Assembly: GCF_040869045.1 (NCBI RefSeq)
Contig: NC_090319.1
Location: forward strand, 363,399,739 to 363,463,738
Source: Eurosta solidaginis
Lineage: Eukaryota > Arthropoda > Insecta > Diptera > Tephritidae
Reading direction: 5' to 3'
Length of the DNA stretch: 64,000 nt
Shown here: one piece after another, positions 23,372-33,801 of the stretch
How the letters are laid out: the number at the start of each line of letters is the position of its first letter
Numbering within the stretch: position 1 is the stretch's first letter
Notes under the pieces: model-generated
Told to the model about the DNA's origin: nothing
Database searches by the model: none
What the model saw: the letters and a program-made list of their open reading frames with translations, nothing else
Program-made: the position numbers and the translations under genes

Positions 23372-24487
23372 TTATACTCAGTTCAGCACAGCTCAGAGAG
23401 TATATTAATGTTGTTCGCATAATTTTGAGGTATCTTAATGAAACTTGGTATGTAAGTTCCTGGGCACTCATCTTAGATCACTATTAAAAATGGGCGAAAT
23501 CCGACTATGACCACGCTCACTTTTTTGATATCGAAAATTTCGAAAAATTAAAAAAATGCCATAATTCTATACCAAATACGAAAAATACGGCGGCCACCGT
23601 GGTGTGATGGTAGCGTGCTCCACCTATCACACCGTATGCCCTGGGTTCACACCCCGGGCAAAGCAACATCAAAAATGTTAGAAATAAGGTTTTTCAATTA
23701 GAAGAAAATTTTTCTCATCTCATCTGCCTTGCATATGCCGTTCGGAGTCGGCATAAAACATGTAGGTCCCGTCCGGCCGATTTGTAGGGAAAATCAAGAG
23801 GAGCACGACGCAAATTTGAAGAGAAGCTCGGCCTTAAATCTCTTCGGAGGTTATCGCGCCTTACATTTATTTATTTATAAATTCGAAAAAAGGGATGAAA
23901 CATGGTGATTGAATTGGTTTTTTGACGCAAAATATAACTTTGGAAAAAACTTTGTAAAATGGGTGTGACACCTACCATATTAAGTAGAAGAAAATGAAAA
24001 AGTTCTGCAGGGCGAAATGAAAAGCCCTTGGAATCATGGCAGGAATACCGTTCGTGGTATTACATATATAAATAAATTGGCGGCACCCGACAGATGATGT
24101 TCTGGGTCACCCTGATCCACATCTGGTCGATATCTCGAAAACGCCTTCACATATGCAACTGAGGGACACTCCCTTTTAAAACCCTCATTAATACCTTTAA
24201 TTTGATACCCATATCGTACAAACACATTGTAGAGTCACCCCTGGTCCATCTTTATGACGATATCTCGAAAAGGCGTCCACCTATAGAACTAAGGCCCACT
24301 GCCTTTTAAAATACTCATTAATACCTTTAATTTGATACCCATGTTATACAGACACATTCCAGGGTTATCCTAGGTTAATTTTCCTTCATGGTGAATTTTA
24401 GTTTTACTATTTGTATGTATCCATGAAACAGACAATTTTGTCTCCAAAGCTCTCAGCTGAGTATGTAATGTTCGGTTACACCCTAAC
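23372..24487 (+). mobile_element. TRE repeat, copy 4, split by a SINE
   Basis: From TATACTCAGTTCAGCACAGC to the hairpin GTTCGGTTACACCCTAAC; the terminal CCTTACTTG part is eroded. It holds two minisatellite units (near 24110 and 24240). An S1 SINE interrupts it at 23586-23880 between AAATACG and AAATTCG, so the SINE is the younger insertion. Confidence 0.78.
23586..23880 (+). mobile_element. S1 SINE with the best tRNA-like head
   Basis: Head GGCGGCCACCGTGGTGTGAT, A box TGGTGTGATGGTAGCGTG, B box GGGTTCACACCCCGGGC in a good T-arm stem. The body has CAATTAGAAGAAAA, GCCGTTCGGAGTCGGCATAA, GAAGAGAAGCTCGGCC and GGAGGTTATCGCGCCTTACA, then (TTTA)n. It is inserted inside TRE copy 4. The closest functional tRNA was not determined. 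Confidence 0.85.
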
Positions 24488-25248
24488 TTGCTTCAAATTT
24501 TGATTACCGACAATTTTTTTTAGATTTTGTCTTATTGGGAGTTTTCCAGATTTTGCTTTGTCTAGGTGTTGTCTTGTCGTCATTTTGATATGTCTGTATT
24601 AAGGTGGGTGCCGATTAGAATACCTTCAAGGCCCGAGCGTATTCTAGGTCGGAATCACTTTTAGTTGCATGAGAAGTTCATTCACAATCTGATTTCAATA
24701 ATTGACTCACTCGCTATAAATGTTACAATGTCAAATATATTGACATGACCTTCTTTTCCGAAATGAAAAGTCAACTAGTTTTTCGCATGATTTTTTACTA
24801 CAAATTTTCGCCTGCACCGCGAAATCAAATTAATACCTGGGCCGGTGAGGACACTTTCGAAATAAGCAGAACATATTTAATTTCTAGCCCAACCTGAGGA
24901 AGTTTTTTGTTTTTGTGCTAATCTTAAAGTGATGTACTTGGTTATGGTATTTTTCCTGAAATCCTAAAATGGTCATAAGATCAAACGGAAATATCCTAAA
25001 CGGTCATAAAGTCAAATTAAGAAAGGTCATATAGTCAGTTGACCTTAGGACCATTTGAAAGTGTTATAAAGTCAATTTACCTTTTGGCCGTTGACACCTT
25101 TGTCACCCCACCGTTTACCAAATGCAGATCAAACCGTGTTCAAGAAAAAAATTTATAAACAAACCTTCGCTGCCTATCAGCATTGTAGCGCGCGATAATT
25201 GCACGGCTCATTTACTTACAATAGTCAATGTTCAGAATCAACAAGATA
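24488..25248. other. Unassigned stretch
   Basis: No gene found. Around 24960-25090 GGTCATA(A/T)(A/G)GTCA-like words recur four times, suggesting a short degenerate repeat. Confidence 0.45.
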
Positions 25249-25612
25249 ATACTTACTTACTTAATTGGCGCTTAACCGTTTAAACGCTTATGGCCGTCCA
25301 GCAAGGCGCGCCACTCGCTCCTTCTCTCTGTCAATCGGCGCCAATTGGTCACACCAAGGGAGTTGAAATCGTTTTCCACCTGGTCCTTCCAACGGAGTGC
25401 GGCCAACCCGTACCTCTGCTTCCATAGGCGGGTTCCGGAGCGTCATCTTTCATTCGCAAACCATGGCCTAGCCAGCGCAGCCGATGCTGCTGTTGATGTC
25501 TGCGTAGACCTCGTACAGCTCATCGTTAAATCTTCTTCGGTGCTCGCCATCGCCAACGCGTAAAGGTCTACTAATCCTTCGAAGAACTTTTCTCTCGAAC
25601 ACTCCCAAGATA
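25249..25612 (-). pseudogene. RTE-type LINE, 3' fragment
   Basis: The plus strand begins with the tail complement ACTTACTTACTTA. On the minus strand the end of a LINE polymerase ORF is readable in pieces: EPAYGSRG, W(K/T)DQVEND-like residues, TNWRR, WRALLDGH and RLNG. The same C-terminus occurs better preserved at 58628-58837. The copy is 5'-truncated and frameshifted. Confidence 0.75.
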
Positions 25613-25633
25613 ATAAGTAATGTGAATAATGTG

Positions 25634-26048
25634 AATAATAAAGGGCTAATTAAACTTCCTTAACCCTAACGTCATAGTCGTAACCATACCCATATCCATA
25701 ACCATATCCAATGTGATCGATTAATAGTGCCTTAACCTAAAAATCGTGAAAATTTCATAAAAATTAAGAAACGCAAAAAATTACAAACATATTCCACAAA
25801 AAATAAGTCTCTTAGTCATAACGTATCCAAAACAATGAATAAAATCTACAAAAAGTTATTAAATTCACCAACTCAAATATTTTTAGGTTATGGATATGGC
25901 GAGAAACCAAAAACCAATTGGTTGGGTATGACGTTAGCGTTATGGCATGGCACCATTAATCGATTACATTGATTTCCATAAGGTATGTAGGTTCGATCAG
26001 CTGTTGTATCTGGTTATGGTTATAAGTCACCATTAATTGGCCCTTAGG
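25634..26048. mobile_element. MITE-E copy 2
   Basis: Reverse-orientation relative of 7188-7570. Ends are AAAGGGCTAATTAAACTTCC and CATTAATTGGCCCTTA. Subterminal ACCATACCCATATCCATAAC and GTTATGGATATGGCGAG add inverted symmetry. The middle shares CAGCTG, ACCAATTGGTT and TAATCGAT words with MITE-D. Confidence 0.7.
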
Positions 26049-26103
26049 TAATGTGAATGACTTAAAAAACTTAACTCATGCGTATTATAATCTTTTCGAT
26101 TAT

Positions 26104-26245
26104 AGTGTTGTTGTTGCAACCAGAAAAACACCCCTCGAAGGTTGGTTTTACGGATATGGGTAGTCCTTTGCCGGATATGGTTCCAGTATGATCGGGTGAT
26201 AGTTCACCTTGTGGTACTAGCCCTACTGATATGGGAAAGATTTTA
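26104..26245 (-). mobile_element. S2 retroposon, diverged 3' fragment
   Basis: The minus-strand tail appears as GTTGTTGTTGCAAC, followed by CCTCGAAGG and CCTTTGCCGGATATGG. These correspond to the CAA tail and CCGGCAAAGGACC region of S2. Confidence 0.55.
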
Positions 26246-27261
26246 TTTTTATTCATCTCTTACGACAAACAATTCTTAACGCGGGTATATTCCAAGGCGA
26301 ATCTATACAAGGTGGTGGCAAAGCGAATTCAACCAATTCGCCGTACTGAAGAATGTCAAGTCAAAAGAAAATTTTCATCGATTTCGATTAAATAACATAT
26401 TAATCAAGAAGAAGCAATCAGCTGTTGTGATAACAACACCTGGTACTGAATTCGCTTTGGTATATTCTTAGCCCATTAAGACGCTGGAGTAAATTAAAAT
26501 AAGCCTCATATAACGTGGCTACTATTTGATGAGCTTCTGAAACTTCGCTCACACCACATCCAACATGTTTGATGCCTGCACATACATATGTAGGTATGTT
26601 TGTAGGTAGAATTCTCAAAAAATCAGCATGAAATTATCTTTCGTATTTGTTAACTCTTCACAGTTACGTTCGAGCCATTTGTTTATATAGTGAATGAAGT
26701 ACAACAAAAATAAGGTGACAATTTAAAAATGGTCAAGGTAGCAATAAAGTAGTGAGCAAAAGTAGAATTCTAAATAAGCACATTATTCGCTTACTCAGAT
26801 CAGTGCGAAAGAATATACCTCAACAGTTTTTTTTATGTATAAATGAAAATAGGTAACCGGCAGCCAAAGAACTCAGATGTTTGTCTTCTATCTCGTCCAT
26901 TCTAATGAAATAACACCTAATCCTAGCGAAGGCGGCTGAAACGCCCCGGAAAATGCTCAGTTATCTCATTCTCCTTGTTATATAAAAAGTGATCCTTCAG
27001 CTCTAACAAAAGTGGTCTACCGACTTGTCTACTTTTCTCTTTGTTTAAACTTTCTAAAACTGAAAGCATTATGAGCTTAGCCTAATTACGATTCCAGACT
27101 CGATGGAGCGAAATATTCACCTAGTTTTAAAGCGTTGTTTTCTTGGCCTTGGCTAAGTGATCTCTTGTACCCCCGTATCACCCGTCAGTCAGACTATAGC
27201 TTATAGTAGGTTTGACGTGATTACCTGCCAACAGCACATCACTAGGGCAGGGTGGGAGTGC
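26246..27261. other. Unassigned stretch
   Basis: No recognised gene or repeat; only short unsupported frames. Confidence 0.45.
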
Positions 27262-27637
27262 TCCCCCCAGCGGGTTAGGGGGTTATAGAATATACCGTCG
27301 GTAGGTATTGCCTGTCGTAATAGGCGACTAAAATACCAAATAGATTCAAGGAGTTGTGTAGCGCAACTCTTTCAAAGGGTTGCCAGAGCAATATATAGAT
27401 TCTCCAACCCAATTGTCAACCTCACCTATCCGTGGCGAATCCTGTTTCGTTAACAGCCGGGGCTCTGGCGACCCCGAACTCCTCATGGATCTAGAGAGTG
27501 GAAGGGCGGTATGGCCTAGAAGGGCGCATGTGGTCATAACAAATCGTTCCCGAGATGGTCGGGCTTGGTACCGGACCATCAACATCTATAACACTCCCCA
27601 AGGCCTTCGTGGAGTGTCCTTATCGCTACAACAAGAA
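27262..27637 (+). mobile_element. S2 retroposon, copy with conserved head
   Basis: Head CCCCCCAGCGGGTTAGGGGG, then CGGTAGGTATTGCCTGTCG and AGGCGACTAAAATACC, followed by the body blocks of the other copies and a CTACAACAAGAACA tail. The head block looks strongly conserved between copies, while bodies drift. An open frame of 109 residues across it is a shadow. Confidence 0.8.
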
Positions 27638-28419
27638 CAGTGGGGGTCCTGGTGGGAATGGGAAGGGAGGCGGAGTGAGAGTGTGAATGGGAGAGAGTGG
27701 CAAAAATAGAATGCTTTCCTACTCAAAAATACTCAATTTGCATATCAGACATGAAAGGTTTTTGTAAAATTTATTTCTCTTTTGTGCTCTTACTTTATTT
27801 ATTGCTTATGCCGATGTAGCTCAGCCGTACCATGTGGAAAAGAAACATCAAAATGTGCAAACCTTAAAGCTACTTCGAGTTAATGAACTTCGAATTCAGT
27901 AATAACTAAACTAACCGTTATATTTAAATGCAGTTAATTTATCAAATTCGATTGAAATGGAAAAATGCTACACTTCCTCATGCCTTCAGTTAGAAAAAAA
28001 CTTGGTCAAGGAATGAATATTGAGTTCGAAAAAAAAACACTTAGAAGATACTGCAATCATTTGCTTAAACGTTATTTAAAAATTTTGATAATAGCTAATT
28101 AGTACGTACAATTAATAGCGCACCAAAAGATCTAGAAGCAATTAAGTTGAAAATTATGAACTTCGAATTGAAGCATAAAACGAGTGTGATATCTTCAGCA
28201 TAGACGTCAAAATAACAAATGAAGCCGAGCACCTGGTTTTTAAAATGACTCTCGTGCTCTCACCCTGCATATCTTTCTTTCACCCGCTCAACTCAAAAAT
28301 GAAAGAGGCTTCTAAAATTTTCTTACGAACATAAAATTCTAGAGAGTGAAAGAAAAATATAATCAGAACTGAAAATAAATTTTATTCAAATAAATAAAAC
28401 TCAATTGACCGCATTCAAA
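27638..28419. other. Unassigned stretch
   Basis: Nothing recognised. It may include the eroded 5' part of the hAT element that follows. Confidence 0.4.
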
Positions 28420-30044
28420 AGGCGACGACCGACAAACTAGACAAGGTTTCTAAAAAATACATTTCCGACTCATTTGACAAATTGTATGAGCGTGCAAAGA
28501 AGTTTATGGTAGTGAAAGGAGAGTACATTGAATAATAAAAAAGGTTTATAACTTTTCTTCAGTTGGAAGGTCATACTGGTGAAAATCTAGCGAATCAAAC
28601 TTTAAAGTTACTTACTGAAGACTGTAGTTTAGATATTCAAAATTGTAGAGGACAATAATATGACAACGCATTAAACATGTCCGGGAAGTATAAAGGTGTG
28701 CAAGCAAGAATATTGAGTTTGAATGAGAATGCGATAAATATTCCCTGTTCCGCGCACTCCCTTAATTTGGTTGGAGAGCATGCTGGGAAGTGCTGTTTTT
28801 ATGCAGTAAATTTTTTCGCCATTATGCAGACATTATATAATTTTTTTCCGCTTCCACCTATCGTTGTGGCGTATTATAAAAACAAAATAAACAATGAGAA
28901 AACTTTGAAGACATTCTTAACTACACGCTGGGAAGTACATTGGAATGCGACGAATGCAGTTTACGATTCATTAGATATCATATTAGAGGCTCTAGAAATC
29001 ATTGCTAATGATGAATCACAAAATACTGATACTCGTTATAAGGCAACGTGTATCGCGAATAAAAATTCGAATTTGGGTTCATGTTGATTTTATGGAACTC
29101 TATTTTGACTGCTATGCGTTCAGTGAGTACGTCATTGCAAAGTGAAAAAGCAGATTCGAAAACGTGTGGTTTTTTGTACGGATAGTTAAACTCTAAAACT
29201 AAACTCTCTTAGTTTCATTCCGTGAAAAGTTCAATGATTTCGAGGAAAAAACAAAACAGTTATTACCTGGTGTAGGTTATACAGAAATGGTAAAACGTAC
29301 TCGTCATAGAAAAAACCAACCTAATGACCGAAATGCTCCAGAGTTCCAGAAGTAGAATTTTCGCCTCGCGATGATTTTAGGACAAAAGGTTTGAAATCAT
29401 CGACAATCTTCACAGTGAAATCAAACGACGTGCGAAAGTGTATATGGAAGTTTCAGAGATTTGCATTTTTCGTCAACATTTTTCTAAGTGATGGAGACCC
29501 CCACGAAGCTATAAATAACTTAGTTCGTTTTTATTCTCATTGAAATGAAACAATTCCAAAGTTACTTTAACTCCAGATACACTGATGCACGAAAAACTCA
29601 GTCATTTGTATAAGATTCTAATGCAAGATCAACTAGCCGATGTATTTCCTAGCACAGAAATAGCTCTTCGGATTTTTTTAACATTAATGATCACAAATTG
29701 TTCTGCCGAACGGTCCTTCTCGCAATTAAAAAGAATCAAAGCTGCTTAAAGAAGTACAACGCGACAAGAGCGAATCGAGATGTTAGGTATACTTTGCATT
29801 GAGTCAGATTTATTGAACAAATCGATATTGATGATATAATTGATGAATTTGCCGAAAACAAATGTAGAAAACGACATGTTTAAAATGTAGATAGTAATTT
29901 TATTGATATTATTACATTGTGACAATAAAAATTTTATGGAAGATATGTTTGTATTTTTTAACCGAAAAAAGAAAGGAACGGACGTGAAAAAGGGCCCCAA
30001 ATTGATGGTTGCCTAGGGCCCCGTTGAGGGTTAATACGGCCCTG
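28420..30044 (+). pseudogene. hAT transposase pseudogene, ZMYM1-like
   Basis: Conceptual translation shows, in order: FDKLYERAKKFM (28470-28510); LEGHTGENLANQTLKLL with DCRGQ-type residues (28565-28655); the frame at 28677-29087 with NMSGKYKGVQARIL, CSAHSLNLVG and TTRWEVHWNA; and near 29690-29770 the dimerisation segment NCSAERSFSQLKRIK and the residues ERIEMLGILCIE. This is the ZMYM1-like group of hAT transposases with a C-terminal hATC domain. Stops at 28656-28658 and in the middle, plus frame changes, show it is dead. The 3' end carries GGGCCCCAAATTGATGGTTG and finishes with TTAATACGGCCCTG at 30044, a hAT-like terminal repeat. The 5' terminus was not found. Confidence 0.78.
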
Positions 30045-30356
30045 CTTATAAAACATATCCACAATGACCAAAACGCTTAAAAGAAGCCATCTTGAACATC
30101 CTTTCAGGCAGTTGACGAATAATACATCACACCTGTTTTGTACACAAACACGCTTTAGTTCAACACTGAGGTATCGCTCTAACTCAAATTGTCGAAAAAT
30201 GAGAATTCGATTAGGGCACATGGAAATGCATTAAGTTGCCCAATCAAAGAGTTTGTTAAGTTAATAGCGACATGTGGAGTTATTTGATCATACTCAGGTT
30301 TCCTAATAGCGTTTCCTCTTCTGAAATAAATTGTTGCCTAAGTAAATGGTAAAGCC
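30045..30356. other. Unassigned stretch
   Basis: Nothing recognised. Confidence 0.4.
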
Positions 30357-30568
30357 TTAAGCTGGAGACATTGGTGCTTTATCGGTAACCGTATCGGTAA
30401 CCTTTTAACAGCTGATTCGACCAACCTTATGAGAATCAATGCAATCGATTATTGGTGCCGCTAAAGTCGTAACCGTATCGTAGTCAACCAATTGGGTTTT
30501 GGTTAACCGTCGTAACGATAAACAGCTGATTACGTTAGGGATACGGATACAGCGATACGACATACGGC
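30357..30568 (+). mobile_element. MITE-D copy 1, 3' end missing
   Basis: Starts TTAAGCTGGAGACATTGGTG, then CGGTAACCGTATCGGTAACC, AACAGCTGATTCGACCAACC, ATCGATTATTGGTGCC and ACCAATTGGGTTTTGGTTAA. It stops at CATACGG, where an inverted copy begins. Confidence 0.75.
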
Positions 30569-30646
30569 TTTAAGCCGGAGTCATTGGTGCCGTATGTCGT
30601 ATCGCTGTATCCGTATCCCTAACGTAATCAGCTGTTTATCGTTACG

Positions 30647-31142
30647 GAATATACGATTACGTAAGGGAATATACGATTAACAAGAAAGAAGACACCGATG
30701 AAATAGCCGCGACTTATTTGTTATGTTTATAGTTTAGTTTAGTATGACAAGAGTACCACGAATGATGGTATCAACATTGTATGTTTATGTTTTTGTTAAA
30801 TTTAAAGCAACAATATCATTGTTTAGTTTTTTTAACGTAAATATTTAGTGCAACAAAAATCTACCATTTTCAGTGTAAGTTAGATATAAATGTTTAATGT
30901 GTGTTTTAAATTTTGTGCACCTATATGTAACACCTACTAATGTTGTTTTTGTATTTTTTATGGATTTCTAAATAAACTTACAGTTACGCTCCTGAAGATG
31001 CTAAGAAAATCTTAGCGAAACGTTGAGCTGTAAGGTGGAAAAAGCTTTGTCTTATTCGCACCCCACATAAATAGATCAGACCAGCTTATTATATACAAAA
31101 TTAGATAAATTAACTGATCGAATAAATACGAAAAAAAAAAAC
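30647..31142 (+). mobile_element. Hammerhead-bearing insertion, Penelope- or retrozyme-like
   Basis: About 496 bp without coding capacity. It interrupts MITE-D copy 2, contains a hammerhead motif at 30977-31034 and ends in a poly-A tract (about 31131-31140). Downstream of the ribozyme, GTGGAA, GCAC and TAGATC(A/G)GAC(C/T)AGC words match the sequence around the minus-strand hammerhead at 15720, so the two are members of one family. GAATATACGATTA is repeated at its left edge. Confidence 0.6.
30977..31034 (+). ncRNA. Hammerhead ribozyme motif with complete helix I
   Basis: Helix I: CTTACAG (30977-30983) pairs CTGTAAG (31028-31034), and CTC (30989-30991) pairs GAG (31025-31027), with an internal loop on the 5' strand. 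Core: CTGAAGA (30992-30998). Stem II: GCTAAGA (31000-31006) pairs TCTTAGC (31010-31016), loop AAA. Then GAAA (31017-31020), C, and the cleavage site after GTT (31022-31024). Helix III is only AC/GU. This is the minimal type I hammerhead described in Penelope-like elements and animal retrozymes. One extra base (30999) lies between CTGAAGA and stem II. Confidence 0.78.
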
Positions 31143-31290
31143 CCCAATTGGTTGGCTACGATACGGTTACGACTTTAGCGGCACCAATAATCGATTGCAT
31201 TGATTCTCATAAGGTTGGTCGAATCAGCTGTTATAAGGTTACCGATACGGTTACCGATAAAGCACCAATGTCTCCAGCTTTAATAGAGTT

Positions 31291-31645
31291 ACTCCTACCC
31301 CAGAAAATTTTCAACATTTATAGCATTGTAAATTTTACCAAGTAGCGCAACTAAAAGCTGATCGGTGAAAATTCGCACATTCACACGCATAGTTCTCGAC
31401 TCAGTTTCAAAAAAAACTTTAGATTATTTAATTCAAATTTTAAAGTGAGATACTCCTTACAAATGTATGTATACAGAATATATATGACGTGTTTGTTGTT
31501 ATTAAAACAATAGTTTTATTTATATTAAAGCTTTTATCATTTTTTTTTTTAACTTTGAAAAAACTCCGAACACCATTCCTTCATTATATGACATTCGACT
31601 GCCTAGTCCACTGCCTTCCACTCTATTCGCAACATAACCTCTACT
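31291..31645. other. Unassigned stretch
   Basis: AT-rich spacer between MITE-D copies 2 and 3; nothing recognised. Confidence 0.4.
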
Positions 31646-31880
31646 TAAGCTGGAGACATTGGTGCTTTATCGGTAACCGTATCGGGGACCTTATAACAGC
31701 TGATTCGACCAACCTTATGAGAATCAATGCAATCGATTATTGGTGCCACTAAGGTCGTAACCGTATCGTAGCCAACCAATTGGGTTTTGGTTAACCGTCG
31801 TAACGATAAACAGCTGATTATGTTAGGGATGCGGATACAGCGATGCGACATACGGTACCATTGACTCCAGCTTTATTAGC
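31646..31880 (+). mobile_element. MITE-D copy 3, intact ends
   Basis: From TTAAGCTGGAGACATTGGTG to CATTGACTCCAGCTTTATTA. The two ends are imperfect inverted repeats (CTGGAGACATTGGT versus CTGGAGTCAATGGT). Used as the reference for copies 1 and 2. Non-coding. Confidence 0.78.
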
Positions 31881-32493
31881 CATAAAAGAAAACGCTATAA
31901 CGGTTTGCTTGCACATGCGATTATGTATGTACTAGGGATGTAGCGGAAACTCCATTTCGATGCCAAAACATCAAAACTTACAATGGATTGAGATTTCTGG
32001 GGTGGCTCCGTTATTCGATAGTCGACTACCGTCGGTTTGATGCTTAAATTCAATATCCGACTTTCAACGAGACCGTGTGCGTTCCTGTATCTTGAAATCA
32101 GCATTATTACGTTCATATTTCAAAAAGTGCTATGAAAGGGTTTTGGAGGTATCAATAAAATTTATATTGTGAAGTGTTTATTTCGGATGTTTTATTGAAG
32201 AAATCATTCCTTAAATAATCACTAAAGCATAATAATTTTCAGCTTACCTTTAGGCGGTTTGACAGCTTATTTACTATCGAACATTCGATACGACGCTCGA
32301 CTTTTTGCGTAAGGAAAGCAAAAACGATCTTTTATACACGTTTTAGATCGATATCGACTAACGGAAAACCACAGCTGTTCCGTTTCCGACTGTATGAGAT
32401 CGCAGTTATTACTACACAGTTTCCATTTGTATTGTAGAAAGCGTCAACTGGATATTTGAAAGAGCCAACTAGATTTTACGTTTAAAAAAATAT
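31881..32493. other. Unassigned stretch
   Basis: No recognised gene or repeat. Confidence 0.4.
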
Positions 32494-32795
32494 TTAGGGC
32501 GCGAACAACCTCCGAAGAGATTTTAGGTGGCCGAGCTTCTCTTCCAATTTGCGTCGTGCTCTTTTTTAATTTTACCTACAAATTGGCGGGACGGGACTTA
32601 CTTGTTTTATGCCGACTCCGAACGGCATCCGCAAGGCAGATGAGTTTTCACTGAGCCGCTTTTCATAGCAGAAATACATTCGGGGTGCTTGCAAAGTGAG
32701 TGCCGAGGGGGCGAGCCCGCTTAGAAAACTTGTTTCTAAAATTTTGATATTGATTTACCCGGGGCGTGAGCCCAGGATCCTTGGCGTAGAAGCGT
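32494..32795 (-). mobile_element. S1 SINE, full-length-like, reverse
   Basis: Plus strand: GGGCGCGAACAACCTCCGAA, GAGCTTCTCTTCCAATTTGC, AAATTGGCGGGACGGGAC, GCCGACTCCGAACGGCATCC, TTTTCACTGAGCCGC, then CGGGGCGTGAGCCC, the complement of the B-box arm. It sits about 1 kb downstream of the host gene's stop codon. Confidence 0.8.
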
Positions 32796-33801
32796 TAAAT
32801 AAAATCGGATTTCGTATTCGCTTCCAATAAACTGACTTCCGTAGCGTCTTTATATACATCGTCTTTAATCAATGGTTTGTTTTATGCTCACCTTTGCCTC
32901 CCTTTTCGTTTATCCGCTAAAAAAAAGTTGAAGTTCATGGTTTTCAAATGCATAAATTGTTATAAATAAATATTTATGTACTTCTATATTGTGATTTTAT
33001 TTTGAATTTTTATCACAAATTCCAAAACGTAAAAATTGTTGTAGAGTTAATACGAAATTTATAAAAATTTGCAATAGCGGAAGTAATGTTTCAGCAGAGT
33101 GCACCCATTATCAAACCACTTCGGTGTGATGATTCTAAAGCTCTTTAGTATGCAATATTAGGTATGCTAAGAAAAAGTGAAGTGAAAAGGCCACCCCGTC
33201 CTTTCTCTTTCGTGTAATGTTTCTCAAGGCCTTTAGTCTGCAATGTTAGGTATGTTGAGAAAAGATATATCGTAAAGTTTGCAGTAGCTCGCATGTTTAG
33301 AAAAAATGTATCCTGCTGTTAGCATAGTTTCCAGCTCAGCCCTTGCAACCTAACCTACGTCTGGAGTTTATGTCAAGACACAACTTTCCATGACTTGCCA
33401 ATGGTACGAGGTAGAATTTACATTGCTTGTGTAAAGCATTGGATCTAAAACCTGTCTCAAACTAACGAGCTTGAGAAATGCCACAACAGGTGTCAGAACT
33501 TGAGAAAGAGCCACTGAAAAGGCTTGACGTAGTGCTTTTTGAATTTGATATCTTGCCACTGCTAGAACAACAGGGATGTACCGACCCCTGATTCGATTAC
33601 AGAAAAGGACTGATAATCAACTCAGTTCGAATTTTAGTTCGATTTCATTTGTTTCATACATAGATAAAGTGATAATCATATAAATTTTCAAATAAAAACT
33701 ATTTCGTGAAATAAACGAAAAAGAATTAGCAGCATCACAACGAGTTATTTTTGAACTGTAGATACCACTTAATGAAAGGAATCGATTGAAATTCTTCATG
33801 A
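32796..33801. other. 3' flank of the zinc-finger gene
   Basis: Presumed 3' UTR and intergenic DNA of the minus-strand gene ending at 33802. I found no AATAAA on the minus strand in the first 200 bp, so the polyadenylation site is not placed. No other feature recognised. Confidence 0.4.

Larger units (their letters stand above)
30569..31290 (-). mobile_element. MITE-D copy 2, reverse, split by an insertion
   Basis: The left part, 30569-30646, runs from TTTAAGCCGGAGTCATTGG to TTTATCGTTACG. The right part, 31143-31290, resumes with CCCAATTGGTTGGCTACG and ends CAATGTCTCCAGCTTTAA. The two parts are collinear with the intact reverse complement of 31646-31880, so the 496 bp between them (30647-31142) were inserted later. 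Confidence 0.78.

Noticed and set aside
23586..23660. Functional tRNA gene
   Set aside because: The head has A and B boxes but a poor anticodon arm, and it continues into a SINE body repeated seven times.
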